Assembly: GCF_004522235.1 (NCBI RefSeq)
Contig: NZ_SDLT01000016.1
Location: 62,001 to 126,000, forward strand
Length of the DNA stretch: 64,000 nt
Direction: 5' to 3'
Origin: Amycolatopsis nivea
GTDB lineage: Bacteria > Actinomycetota > Actinomycetes > Mycobacteriales > Pseudonocardiaceae
The first letter of the stretch is position 1; each line of letters begins with the position of its first letter. The position numbers were made by a program, and so were the translations under genes. Positions 54,094 to 62,440 of the stretch are shown in pieces. The notes under the pieces are model-generated. The model was not told the origin of the DNA, ran no database searches, and was given only the letters and a program-made list of their open reading frames with translations.

Positions 54094-55680
54094 TCACCGT
54101 TCCTTGGAGACCGTCGCCAGTAGCTCCGGACCCCGCGTCACCAGTCGTTGCTGGGCGAGCGAACCCCACCACCATGCCAGCGCGATGCCGGTCGCGATTC
54201 CGGCTGGGATGCCCAGCCACTGCAGCACCGGCAGGTCTGCCAGCTTTCCAGCCACGCCCAGTGCCACCACCGGTAGTGCGCCGAGCACGATGAGCAGTGT
54301 GGTCGCCAGCATCAGGGCGGCTCGGGCGCATCCTGGGCGTCCGCCGGAGGACCATGGGCTGCCGCTTCGGCGTTGATCCGGCAAGGGGAAGGCCAAGAAG
54401 ACGGATTGCAGCATCAGGACTCCGGCGCCGGCACCCAACGTTGCGGGAACCAGGCCTAGGACCCACGGGTACGCGCCTGGTACGCCGGTGACGCCGGGCA
54501 GGACCAGGGCCAGCACCAAAGCCACGGGGGCGACGATGAGGACCCACGCCAGTTGGCGGCCGCGGATGTCGGCGCGTTCGGCGCCGGGGACGACCAGTGT
54601 GTGCCACAGGGCGCTGCCGTCCATTCCGTACAGGTTGCCGGACTGCATCGAGGCGAAAAGGACTACTGCGACACCGAAATACGGCAGCATCGCCGATTGG
54701 CCGCCCCCGCCGGACAGGGCTGGGACGACGGTGATGACGAAGCCGATCAGCAGCGTCGACAGTAAGGCGACGCGGCGGCGGGCGTCTCGCCACCAGGTGT
54801 GCAGTTCCTTGCGGGCCACGGCGCCGACCGGGGTCGCGGGAAGCAAGCTGCGTCGCGTGCGGGTGCTCTTCGCGCGGGTGCGGGACGCTCCGCGGAACGA
54901 CGGCGTGGTGACCTGGCGGGCCAGCAGGGCGCCCCAGAGCAGGACCAGAACCGCTACGACGCCGAGCAGTGCGGCGAAGAGGCCGCCGACCGTGCCCCAA
55001 TTCCCGACTCCGGCCGCGTGTACTGCGAGCGTGCCCCAACCGGACGGGAGGGCGTGCATGACGCTGACGAAGCCGGGCATCTGACCGGTGACGATCGCCG
55101 GGCCGACGCTTCGCATCACGTAGTTGACCGCGACGCCGGACAACCCGGTGAGCGCCACCAGGATGATGCCGAGTTCCTTGCCTTTGCGCGATGTCAGCAG
55201 CGTGCCCAGCGCGGCCATCACGACGCGGTACAGCAGCACCACGAACGCCAGCTGCAGCACGGTGAACACGAGACCGACGAGCGCGGCGCCGGCGCCGAAC
55301 CGCAGGCCGTAGAACACCAAGCCGAGGAACGCCAGCAGGCTCACCACCGCGGTGACGCCCACGAAGCTCGCCGCGAGCAAGCCGACTGCCAGCTTGCGGC
55401 GGCCGATCGGCAGCAGCGCGAAGTGTTCTGGCCGCAGGGTGTCGTCGCCGCCGCCGGTCGCGATCGGCGCGAGCACCCAGCCTGCCATCCAGACCGCGTA
55501 GATCGAGGTGAGCAGGTCGACGGTGATCCGCGCTTCCGGAGCCGGGAACACCGCGATGCCGATGGTGAACAGCGCCGCCAGCAGACCGAAGAGGCCGCCG
55601 ACGATCATTCCGGCGATCTGTCGGCCGCGGAGGGAGTTGCGCAGGACTCGGAGCTTTAGCCGGATGAGGATGCCGATCAT
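54094..55680 (-). CDS. ABC transporter permease, 528 residues
   Basis: The protein is strongly hydrophobic, with about 12 predicted membrane segments in two groups. The N-terminal half runs from IAGMIVGGLFGLLAALF to VVLLYRVVMAAL; the C-terminal half from VALLSTLLIGFVITVVP onward. A basic soluble loop (SRTRAKSTRTRRSL, around residue 255) separates them. It resembles ABC-2-type exporter permeases of the two-domain kind. The partner ATPase lies upstream on the same strand. Its ATG at 55678-55680 overlaps the stop of a short ORF that repeats the permease's own first codons. Confidence 0.85.
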   Translation of the reverse strand: MIGILIRLKLRVLRNSLRGRQIAGMIVGGLFGLLAALFTIGIAVFPAPEARITVDLLTSIYAVWMAGWVLAPIATGGGDDTLRPEHFALLPIGRRKLAVGLLAASFVGVTAVVSLLAFLGLVFYGLRFGAGAALVGLVFTVLQLAFVVLLYRVVMAALGTLLTSRKGKELGIILVALTGLSGVAVNYVMRSVGPAIVTGQMPGFVSVMHALPSGWGTLAVHAAGVGNWGTVGGLFAALLGVVAVLVLLWGALLARQVTTPSFRGASRTRAKSTRTRRSLLPATPVGAVARKELHTWWRDARRRVALLSTLLIGFVITVVPALSGGGGQSAMLPYFGVAVVLFASMQSGNLYGMDGSALWHTLVVPGAERADIRGRQLAWVLIVAPVALVLALVLPGVTGVPGAYPWVLGLVPATLGAGAGVLMLQSVFLAFPLPDQRRSGSPWSSGGRPGCARAALMLATTLLIVLGALPVVALGVAGKLADLPVLQWLGIPAGIATGIALAWWWGSLAQQRLVTRGPELLATVSKER

Positions 55681-55790
55681 GCTGGCGTCCCCATTCCGCT
55701 GGTCCGCGCGCCGACGATGGTTCCGGCGAGTCGCCCGCGGAGGGAATTGCGCAGGACCCGCGGCTTCAGTCGGTCGAGGATGCCGATCAT
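55677..55790 (-). CDS. Mini-ORF 3: permease-start duplicate, coupled to the permease
   Basis: A 37-residue ORF beginning MIGILDRLKPRVLRNSLRG, almost the same as the permease N-terminus, and then continuing LAGTIVGA before turning into a different tail. Its TGA (55677-55679) overlaps the permease ATG as ATGA. Whether it is made as a stable peptide is unknown; translation through it may reinitiate at the permease. Confidence 0.45.
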   Translation of the reverse strand: MIGILDRLKPRVLRNSLRGRLAGTIVGARTSGMGTPA

Positions 55791-55891
55791 GCGGGCCCCT
55801 CCGTTCCGCTGGTCTGCGCGTCGGCGATCTGCCGTCCGCGGGGGGAGTTGCGCAGGACCCGCAGTTTCAGTCGGTCGAGGATGCCGATCAT
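55787..55891 (-). CDS. Mini-ORF 2: permease-start duplicate, coupled to mini-ORF 3
   Basis: A 34-residue ORF starting MIGILDRLKLRVLRNSPRG with the tail QIADAQTSGTEGPA. Its TGA overlaps the ATG of mini-ORF 3 by ATGA. It has no membrane segment. Confidence 0.4.
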   Translation of the reverse strand: MIGILDRLKLRVLRNSPRGRQIADAQTSGTEGPA

Positions 55892-55992
55892 GCGGGCTCC
55901 TCCGTTCCGCTGGTCTGCGCGTCGGGGATCTGCCGTCCGCGCAGGGAGTCGCGCAGGACCCGCGGCTTCAGTCGGACGAGGACGCCAACCAC
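55888..55992 (-). CDS. Mini-ORF 1: permease-start duplicate inside the ATPase 3' end
   Basis: A 34-residue ORF from GTG 55990-55992 (VVGVLVRLKPRVLRDSLRG), starting within the last codons of the ATPase gene in another frame. Its TGA overlaps the ATG of mini-ORF 2. It shows the ancestral ATPase-permease junction, where the permease start overlapped the end of the ATPase gene. Confidence 0.35.
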   Translation of the reverse strand: MVGVLVRLKPRVLRDSLRGRQIPDAQTSGTEEPA

Positions 55993-56738
55993 GCCAGCCC
56001 CTCCGTTCCGCCCGTCCGGCCGCCGACGATGTGCACGAACGCGTCTTCCAGCGTGCCTTCGCCCCGCACGTCAGCCACCGCGCCCGCGGCGACGACGCGT
56101 CCGCGTGTGATCACCGCGACGTGGCTGCACAGCTGTTCCACCAACGCCATCACGTGGCTCGACAGCACGACCGCGCCGCCGGAGGCGACGAATCGCTGCA
56201 GGATCGTGCGGATCGTCGACGCGGAAACCGGGTCGACCGCCTCGAACGGCTCGTCCAGCACCAGCAGCCGCGGGCCGTGCAGCAGTGCCGTCGCGAGGCC
56301 GATCTTCTTGCGCATTCCCGCGGAATAGTCGATGACGAGGGTGCGCTCGGCGTCCGTCAGCTCCAGCACGCCGAGCAGTTCCTGGGCGCGTTCGGCGACC
56401 GTGTCCGGCGCTAGCCCGCGCAGCAGGCCCATGTATGTGAGCAGTTCCCGTCCGGTGAGCCGTTCCGGAATGGACAATCCGTCCGGAAGAACGCCGATCA
56501 GGCTTTTCGCCCGTTCCGGTTCCCGCCACACGTCCACGCCGAACACGCGCGCTTCGCCGGCGTCTGGCCGAAGCAAGCCGACCGCCATCGACAGCGACGT
56601 CGTTTTCCCGGCTCCGTTGGGGCCTACGAGGCCGAAGAACGACCCCCGCGGCACTTCAAGCCGCACATCGTCTACTGCCAGCGTGGTCCCGAACCGTTTG
56701 GTGAGTCCGTAAAGCCCCATGGCCGCGTCGTCGGACAC
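55968..56738 (-). CDS. ABC transporter ATP-binding protein
   Basis: The 256-residue ATPase has Walker A GPNGAGKTTSL, the Q-loop region LIGVLPDG, the signature DYSAGMRKKIGLA (a SAGM variant of LSGGQ), Walker B LLVLDEPFEAVDP and the switch His in VVLSSHVM. It pairs with the permease downstream to form an exporter. GTG 56736-56738 follows GGGGGAA. Its stop lies inside the repeated permease-start segment; the last residues (WLASSSD) are encoded by repeat copy 1. Confidence 0.93.
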   Translation of the reverse strand: MSDDAAMGLYGLTKRFGTTLAVDDVRLEVPRGSFFGLVGPNGAGKTTSLSMAVGLLRPDAGEARVFGVDVWREPERAKSLIGVLPDGLSIPERLTGRELLTYMGLLRGLAPDTVAERAQELLGVLELTDAERTLVIDYSAGMRKKIGLATALLHGPRLLVLDEPFEAVDPVSASTIRTILQRFVASGGAVVLSSHVMALVEQLCSHVAVITRGRVVAAGAVADVRGEGTLEDAFVHIVGGRTGGTEGLAWLASSSD

Positions 56739-56780
56739 CGGTTCCCCCTTCCCGTGGTGTGCGCACGACTGTACGCGGGG

Positions 56781-57338
56781 TCACCGACAAAAAGCGGGCG
56801 GAGTGGTGTCGGAAAGCCGTGGATCCGGGGTCCCGGACATCGCGAGCAGCCCGCGCACCGCGCGCACGAGCTTGGGCCACGAGGTGGGCTTCCGGACGTC
56901 GTACGCGCGCAGCAGCTGCCGGAGCATGGTGAGCGTGTCGAAGTAAATGCGTTCGCACACCAGCTGTTCGTCCGCGTCGAAGAGGAAGTACGCGGTTATC
57001 CGGACCCGGAACCGCTGCCCGGTGGGCGGGATCTTCCCGAGCGGCCCGCGATGCGTGCCGAGAAGCCAGAATTCGACGATTACCGCATCCGCGCTGTGGC
57101 GCAGAGCGATGATTTCGTGGTCTTGATCGGGAAAAGCGCGGCGCGTTTCGTCGTAGTAGCCGCGCACGGCGGAATCGCCGTCGTGCACGGTCATCGTCGG
57201 CACGATCTCGTAGTGCGGATGCGGGAACGTCGCCAGCACGTCGTCCCAGTCCTGGCGCACCTCGTCGTGGAAGTGGTCGAGGACGAGCTTTTGCCGGGCA
57301 CGCAGCACTTCGGGCGCGGGGATGGCCAACGGGTCCAC
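56781..57338 (-). CDS. SnoaL-like / NTF2-fold protein
   Basis: The 185-residue protein fits the NTF2-like fold of SnoaL polyketide cyclases and ester cyclases: VLDHFHDEVRQDWDDVLATFPHPHYEIVPT, GYYDETRRAFPD, and FRVRITAYFLFDADEQLVCERIYFD. The reaction is unknown. GTG 57336-57338 follows GGAGGAA and was chosen over longer in-frame starts that would run through the TetR promoter region. It is divergent from a TetR gene, which probably controls it. Confidence 0.8.
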   Translation of the reverse strand: MDPLAIPAPEVLRARQKLVLDHFHDEVRQDWDDVLATFPHPHYEIVPTMTVHDGDSAVRGYYDETRRAFPDQDHEIIALRHSADAVIVEFWLLGTHRGPLGKIPPTGQRFRVRITAYFLFDADEQLVCERIYFDTLTMLRQLLRAYDVRKPTSWPKLVRAVRGLLAMSGTPDPRLSDTTPPAFCR

Positions 57339-57377
57339 GGGTTCCTCCAAACCAGGGGAGCGAAGCCGCAATTTAAT

Positions 57378-57388
57378 CCACACTGTGG
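57378..57388. promoter_or_regulatory. Inverted repeat between the SnoaL-like and TetR genes
   Basis: CCACA-C-TGTGG is a perfect inverted repeat, flanked by TTAAT and GTTTAA that extend the symmetry loosely. It lies between the divergent starts, 30 bases before the TetR GTG, and is a likely operator for that TetR protein. Confidence 0.55.
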
Positions 57389-57417
57389 GTTTAACGCAAG
57401 TGCGCCATGATGGAGCC

Positions 57418-58095
57418 GTGAACACCACGACGCGCCGGGGACGCCCGCGCAAGGGAGACGCCAGGCTGTCGCGGGAGGCGATCCTGACGGCCGCGCTGGA
57501 AGTGGTCGACGCCGACGGGGCGGCAGCGGTCAGCATGCGGACCGTTGCGCAGCGTCTCGGCGTGGACGCGAAGAGCCTCTACCACCACATCGACGGCAAA
57601 GAGGCCTTGCTCGACGCCGTCGCCGGACACGTACTGGGCGGGATCGATCTCCCGGAGCTGACCGGGCAGCCTGAAGCGGACCTCCGCGCCATCGCCCAGT
57701 CGTTCCGGAAAGCAACCCGAGCGCACCCGCAGGCCGCCGCGTTGGTCCTAACCAGACAGTTGCCGTCGATCGCCGCGCTCGCTCCGGTCGAGGCGGTGCT
57801 TTCGGTGCTGCGCAAGGCAGGCGCGTCACCGGAAGAGGCGGTGCACCTGCTGCGCTCGCTCCTGGCCGTCGTCGTCGGCTCGCTTCTGCGCGAGGCGGGC
57901 GCGGGACCGGCGTTCGGCGTCACCGACGAAGCCGGGATCGCCCACCGCCGCGCCGAATTGGAGCAGACCGAACTTCCCGCCGTGGTCGAATCCGCGCCGC
58001 ATCTGGCGCGGTGCGATCACGAAGCGGAGTTCGCTTTCGCCGTCGACCTCGCGGTAGCCGCCACGATGCAGCGACTCGCTACTCCCCGCAGGTGA
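57418..58095 (+). CDS. TetR-family regulator
   Basis: The 225-residue product has a basic N-terminus (TTRRGRPRKGD) and the TetR helix-turn-helix (REAILTAALEVVDADGAAAVSMRTVAQRLG, then SLYHHIDGKEALLDAV). The Tet-repressor-like C-terminal domain has aromatic-poor helices and histidine pairs. GTG 57418-57420 follows GGAG. It overlaps the convergent VanW gene by 17 bases. Confidence 0.92.
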   Translation: MNTTTRRGRPRKGDARLSREAILTAALEVVDADGAAAVSMRTVAQRLGVDAKSLYHHIDGKEALLDAVAGHVLGGIDLPELTGQPEADLRAIAQSFRKATRAHPQAAALVLTRQLPSIAALAPVEAVLSVLRKAGASPEEAVHLLRSLLAVVVGSLLREAGAGPAFGVTDEAGIAHRRAELEQTELPAVVESAPHLARCDHEAEFAFAVDLAVAATMQRLATPRR

Positions 58096-59854
58096 TCTTC
58101 GGCTGCGGGTTGTAGCGGACCGACCGCGTGTGCCGCGAAACTTCCCGGCCCGACGAGGCGTCGCGCAGGATCCGGGTGTCGCTCGCGGTGAAACCGGGCG
58201 CGCCGTTGGACGCGTGGCAGCTCTCCGCCGGACCCGGTTTCGTCGGCGGCGGCGTCGGATTCGTGCGCTCGCCGGGGACCGATTCGACCGTGTACCGCTT
58301 GGTGCCCCACAGTTTCACGGTGATCGACGACGGCGTCCAGACGGTCTGGATCGCGACGCCGGTGTCCGAGTCGTTGGTGAACTTCAGGTCGATCACGCTG
58401 GCGCCGTTGGGGTTCTGGAACACCGTCGCCTCGCGCGCGGCCGGGTAGCGGCTGATGTAGTAGCTGTGTTCCTTGTGCCCGGCGTCCTTCATCCCGGAGA
58501 AGTACGCCGCGTTGTACAGCGTGGTGGCGAACTGCGAAATGCCGCCGCCGACCTCGCGGGCGGGCGCGCCGTTCTCGATCACGCCGGCTTCGACGTAGCC
58601 CTGCGGACGCCCGCGCGGACCGGTGAATCCGTTGAGGCTGAACGTTTCTCCCGGCTTGACGATCGCGCCGTTCACCTTCTCGGCGACCACCCGGATGTTC
58701 GTGCCGGAGTCGGCGGCGAACCCGCCGGTGGTGAACTCGCCGATGACTTCCTTGACGCCCAGCTTGTCCGCCTGCTCGGTGGTCACCTTCGCGGGCGTCT
58801 TCTTGTAGATCGCCTTGAGCTCGCGGCTGTCGGTCTGCTTCAGCGTGTTCGGCAGCGGCTTGAGGCTCTGCTCCCAGTCGACCGTGTTGCCGTCCGCGGA
58901 CGGCTCGACGACCGGTTTCCCGCCGGAGAACGCGATGGCCGCGTCCTTGCCCTCCTGCTCGGTGGACTTCAGTTGCGGCGCGAGCGCGTCGGTGACCTTC
59001 TTCGGGTCGATCTGCGGGGCGAGGCCGCCGCCTTCGCCGGGCACGAACGTGAGCGCGCCGGCGATCTGCTCCGGCGACAGCGTCGCGTCCGCGCCTTCGC
59101 CCTTGACGATGACCGGCGCGGACACCGCGGGCTTGGCGAATTCGGTGAGCGCGCGCTGAACGCCCTCGGCGGTGGTGCGCACCGGCGTCGGCGTGACCGG
59201 AAGAGTCAGTTCGCTGCCCGAAGCCCAGCCGCTCAGCACCTTCGCCCGCGCCGCCGCGACGTCCAGCTTCTGCCCGACCTGCGGCGGGACCGCGACCGGC
59301 GTGGTGCCGTCGAACCGGATCGCGCCCTCGGCGGGCGCCCGGTCGACACGGCCGCGCAGGTCCTCGAGCGCCGGGTCGAGCTTCGCTGCCTCGACGTGCG
59401 ACACGACGCCCAGTTCCCGCGTGCTGAAGAACGACGCCAGCCGGGTGAAGGGGTTGATCGGCTGGTCGCCCGCCTGGTCGAGGGTGCCGCTCCAGTCGAG
59501 CCCCAGCCCGGCCTCGGTCGGCGACAGCTTGGTGTGCGCGTTGCCCGCGGTGACCGTGAGCGGCTGGGTGAGCCGGGGCTCGATCTTCCCGCGCAGCTCG
59601 CGTTCGGCGACCGGCCGCTCCAGCCCGCCGACGTCCACGCCGGCCACGACGACGCCGCGCGGCACCCGGCCCTGGCTGGTCAGCAGGTCGATGAGGTACG
59701 CGACGACCAGGACGCCGAGCACGCCGCCGCTGATCCAGCCGGCTTTGCGCAGGCCGCGCCTTCGCGGCGGGGACGGAGGTTCCTCCGGTGGTACGACCGG
59801 CAGGACCTCGGTCTGGTCGCTGTCGGTTTCCGGCCAGCGCGGTTCGTACTGCAC
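58079..59854 (-). CDS. VanW family protein, membrane-anchored
   Basis: The 591-residue protein has a proline-rich cytoplasmic N-terminus, one membrane helix (about residues 38-57), a repeated extracellular part with two putative peptidoglycan-binding (YoaR-type) modules, and a VanW domain. The VanW part is visible as PGETFSLNGFTGPRG, EVGGGISQFATTLYNAAY and HSYYISRYPAAREATV. A short C-terminal tail has two Cys residues. VanW proteins act at the cell wall but their exact role is unsettled. GTG 59852-59854 was chosen. Confidence 0.88.
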   Translation of the reverse strand: MQYEPRWPETDSDQTEVLPVVPPEEPPSPPRRRGLRKAGWISGGVLGVLVVAYLIDLLTSQGRVPRGVVVAGVDVGGLERPVAERELRGKIEPRLTQPLTVTAGNAHTKLSPTEAGLGLDWSGTLDQAGDQPINPFTRLASFFSTRELGVVSHVEAAKLDPALEDLRGRVDRAPAEGAIRFDGTTPVAVPPQVGQKLDVAAARAKVLSGWASGSELTLPVTPTPVRTTAEGVQRALTEFAKPAVSAPVIVKGEGADATLSPEQIAGALTFVPGEGGGLAPQIDPKKVTDALAPQLKSTEQEGKDAAIAFSGGKPVVEPSADGNTVDWEQSLKPLPNTLKQTDSRELKAIYKKTPAKVTTEQADKLGVKEVIGEFTTGGFAADSGTNIRVVAEKVNGAIVKPGETFSLNGFTGPRGRPQGYVEAGVIENGAPAREVGGGISQFATTLYNAAYFSGMKDAGHKEHSYYISRYPAAREATVFQNPNGASVIDLKFTNDSDTGVAIQTVWTPSSITVKLWGTKRYTVESVPGERTNPTPPPTKPGPAESCHASNGAPGFTASDTRILRDASSGREVSRHTRSVRYNPQPKITCGE

Positions 59855-59945
59855 CTCACGACCCCTTCGATTCGCTGCGGTCAGGGGCACAGCGTACGGG
59901 CCGAGCCGGACATGCCGGACTACTGCCCCCAGGGGAACAAACCGG

Positions 59946-61664
59946 TCACCCAGCGTCCGGTTCCGGATTGGCGCCGGTGCGGGCGAGGAAGTCGAAGTCG
60001 CAGCCCTCGTCGGCCTGCGTGATGTGCTCCGCGTACAGCGCACCGTAACCCCGCTCGAACCGCGGCGCAGGGGCGGCCCACGAGGCGAGACGACGTTCCA
60101 GTTCGGCCTCGTCGACCTCCAGCTGCAACGTCCGCGCGGGCACGTCCAGGGTGATCAGGTCGCCGTCGCTGACCAGCGCGAGCGGCCCGCCGACGTGCGA
60201 TTCCGGTGCCACGTGCAGCACGCACGCGCCGTAACTGGTGCCGCTCATCCGGGCGTCGGAGATCCGCACCATGTCCCGCACGCCTTGTTCCAGCAGGTGC
60301 GCCGGGATCGGCAGCATGCCGTACTCGGGCATGCCCGGACCGCCGAGCGGCCCGGATCCGCGCAGCACCAATACGGAATCGGCGGTGATGCCCAGCGCCG
60401 GGTCGTCGATGCGCTTCTTCAAGTCCTGGTAGTTGTCGAAAACCACTGCTGGACCGGTGTGGGTGAGCAGAGCGGGGTCGGCGGCGATGTGCTTGATCAC
60501 CGCGCCGCCGGGCGCGAGGTTGCCGCGCAGCACGGCCACGCCGCCCTCGCTGGCGACGGGGTTGTCGCGCGGGCGGATCACGTCGTCGTTGTGCACGCGG
60601 GCGTCGGCGAGCGAGTCGGCGAGCGGACGTCCGGTGACGGTGACCCGGTCGAGGTGCAGCAGGTCGGTCAAGCGGGACAGCAGCCCGGGCAGGCCGCCTG
60701 CGTAGTAGAAGTCTTCCATCAGCCAGTCGCCGCCGGGCCGGATGTTCGCCAGCACCGGCACGCGGCGGGCGATCGCGTCGAAATCCTGCAGCGACAAGGA
60801 AATCCCGCTGCGGCCGGCCATCGCGATCAGGTGGATCACCGCGTTGGTCGACCCGCCGAGCGCCAGCACGGTCGTGATCGCGTCGGCGTACGCGCGCTCG
60901 TCGACGATCTTCGCGATCGTCAGGTCTTCCCACACCATGTCCACGATGCGCGCGCCGGTCGCCGCGGCCATCCGGTGGTGCGCGGAATCGACCGCCGGGA
61001 TCGAGGCCGCGCCGGGCAGGGTCAACCCGAGCACCTCGGCGGCGGACGTCATGGTCGACGCGGTCCCCATCGTCATGCAGTGGCCGGGGGAGCGGGCCAG
61101 GCCGCGTTCGAGTTCGGCCAGTTCGCGGTCGCCGATCGTGCCCGCGCGCCGTTCGTCCCAGTACTTCCACATGTCGGTGCCGCTGCCGAGCACCTCGCCG
61201 CGCCAGTTTCCGCGCAGCATCGGGCCCGCGGGCACGAAAATCGACGGCAGCCCGGCGCTCGCCGCGCCCATCAGCAGCGCCGGGGTGGTCTTGTCGCAGC
61301 CGCCCATCAGCACCGCGCCGTCGACCGGATACGACCGCAGCAGTTCCTCGGTCTCCATCGCCAGCAGATTCCGGTACAGCATCGGCGTCGGCTTCTGGTA
61401 CGTCTCCGACAGCGTCGCCACCGGGAACTCCAGCGGGAATCCGCCCGCCTGCCACACGCCGCGCTTGACCTGTTCCGCACGTTCGCGCAGGTGCTGGTGG
61501 CACGGGTTGATGTCGCTCCAGGTGTTGAGGATGCCGATCACCGGCTTCCCGAGGTGTTCTTCCGGCTCGTAGCCGAGCTGCCGGGCGCGGGTGCGGTGGC
61601 TGAAGTTCCGCAGGTCGTCGCCGCCGAACCAGCGGTGGCTGCGCAGGTCCTCGGGTGCCTTCAT
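59946..61664 (-). CDS. IlvD/Edd-family dehydratase, sugar-acid type
   Basis: The 572-residue enzyme has the three iron-sulfur cysteines of the family: Cys55 (NTWSDINPCHQ), Cys123 (GGCDKTTPALLMG) and Cys196 (PGHCMTMGTAST). C-terminal DARMSGTSYG is the usual family signature. The NPCHQH and GHCMTMG forms and the length fit L-arabinonate/D-xylonate-type sugar-acid dehydratases rather than IlvD of the branched-chain pathway. ATG 61662-61664. It is divergent from a GntR gene, consistent with inducible sugar-acid breakdown. Confidence 0.9.
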   Translation of the reverse strand: MKAPEDLRSHRWFGGDDLRNFSHRTRARQLGYEPEEHLGKPVIGILNTWSDINPCHQHLRERAEQVKRGVWQAGGFPLEFPVATLSETYQKPTPMLYRNLLAMETEELLRSYPVDGAVLMGGCDKTTPALLMGAASAGLPSIFVPAGPMLRGNWRGEVLGSGTDMWKYWDERRAGTIGDRELAELERGLARSPGHCMTMGTASTMTSAAEVLGLTLPGAASIPAVDSAHHRMAAATGARIVDMVWEDLTIAKIVDERAYADAITTVLALGGSTNAVIHLIAMAGRSGISLSLQDFDAIARRVPVLANIRPGGDWLMEDFYYAGGLPGLLSRLTDLLHLDRVTVTGRPLADSLADARVHNDDVIRPRDNPVASEGGVAVLRGNLAPGGAVIKHIAADPALLTHTGPAVVFDNYQDLKKRIDDPALGITADSVLVLRGSGPLGGPGMPEYGMLPIPAHLLEQGVRDMVRISDARMSGTSYGACVLHVAPESHVGGPLALVSDGDLITLDVPARTLQLEVDEAELERRLASWAAPAPRFERGYGALYAEHITQADEGCDFDFLARTGANPEPDAG

Positions 61665-61697
61665 TGCTGCGCGTCCTCTCGGTCGACGGATGGCATC

Positions 61698-61714
61698 TGA
61701 TATATGATCGTACG
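61698..61714. promoter_or_regulatory. AT-rich site between the dehydratase and GntR genes
   Basis: TGATATATGATCGTACG is the only AT-rich stretch in the 118-base divergent gap. It has partial dyad symmetry around GATC and could be a GntR operator and/or -10 element. Confidence 0.4.
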
Positions 61715-61782
61715 TGTCGACGCTCGGAGACGCCCGCCTGGTTGAATGTGCGGGGACGAGCGCGAAAGCCAGGAGGGTCGGC

Positions 61783-62436
61783 ATGCCGTCCACGTTCAGC
61801 CTCCCCGCCTCCCGCACCGAGGTGGTGCTGGAGGAGATCCGGCGCGGCATTCTCGCCCGCGAGCTGGTGCCCGGTCAGCAGCTGGTGGAGGCGGAGCTGG
61901 CCGCGCGGCTCGGGGTGTCGAAGACGCCGGTGCGCGAGGCGCTCAAGGTGCTGTCCAACACCGGGCTGGTCACGTTCAGCCCGTACAAGGGCGCGTCGGT
62001 GTGCGTGGTCGACGCGGAGCTGGCGCGGTCGGTCTACGACGTGCGGATGGTGCTGGAACCGGAAGCGCTGCGCCGCGCGGTGCGGGCGGCGGACCGGGAG
62101 TCGTTCGACGAGGCTGCCCAGATTCTCAAGGAGGCGTCGGCCGCGGATGCCGACCAGACCACGTTGAGCCTGCTCAACCGGCGGTTCCACCGCGCGTTGT
62201 ACGCGGGCTGCGGCAACCCGCTCATGGTGTCGATGCTGGACGACCTGCGCGATCGGGCCGCGCTGATCACCGTGGTCGGCTGGGACGCGAATCCCAGCTG
62301 GCGCAAGGAATGGAACGAGCACAAGGCGGTGCTCGCCGCCGCGCGGAAGGGCGACGAGGACGGCGCGGCCGAGCTGCTGCGCGCGCACATCGCGGCGTTC
62401 CTCGACCACGTGCTCGAGGCGATCGGGGAGGAGTGA
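61783..62436 (+). CDS. GntR-family (FCD subfamily) regulator
   Basis: The 217-residue protein has the GntR winged helix (VVLEEIRRGILARELVPGQQLVEAELAARLGVSKTPVREALKVL) starting at residue 12. The FCD ligand domain is seen as VYDVRMVLEPEALRRAV, then NRRFHRALYAGCGNPLM and EHKAVLAAARKGD, with metal-binding His/Asp residues. ATG 61783 follows AGGAGG. It most likely controls the divergent dehydratase in response to a sugar acid. Confidence 0.93.
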   Translation: MPSTFSLPASRTEVVLEEIRRGILARELVPGQQLVEAELAARLGVSKTPVREALKVLSNTGLVTFSPYKGASVCVVDAELARSVYDVRMVLEPEALRRAVRAADRESFDEAAQILKEASAADADQTTLSLLNRRFHRALYAGCGNPLMVSMLDDLRDRAALITVVGWDANPSWRKEWNEHKAVLAAARKGDEDGAAELLRAHIAAFLDHVLEAIGEE

Positions 62437-62440
62437 CGGC

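Larger units (their letters stand above)
55600..55992. repeat. Tandem copies of the permease gene start
   Basis: The segment covering the permease start and about its first 25 codons occurs four times in direct order on the minus strand. Starts are at 55680 (intact gene), 55790, 55891 and 55992 (GTG), spaced 110, 101 and 101 bases. The last copy merges with the 3' end of the ATPase gene. Copies at 55790 and 55891 are closest to each other. The array links the ATPase and permease genes. Confidence 0.92.

Noticed and set aside
55600-56010. Frame-disrupted second permease gene
   Set aside because: Only the first 20-28 codons are repeated and each copy ends in a clean overlap with the next start; there is no remnant of the rest of a permease.
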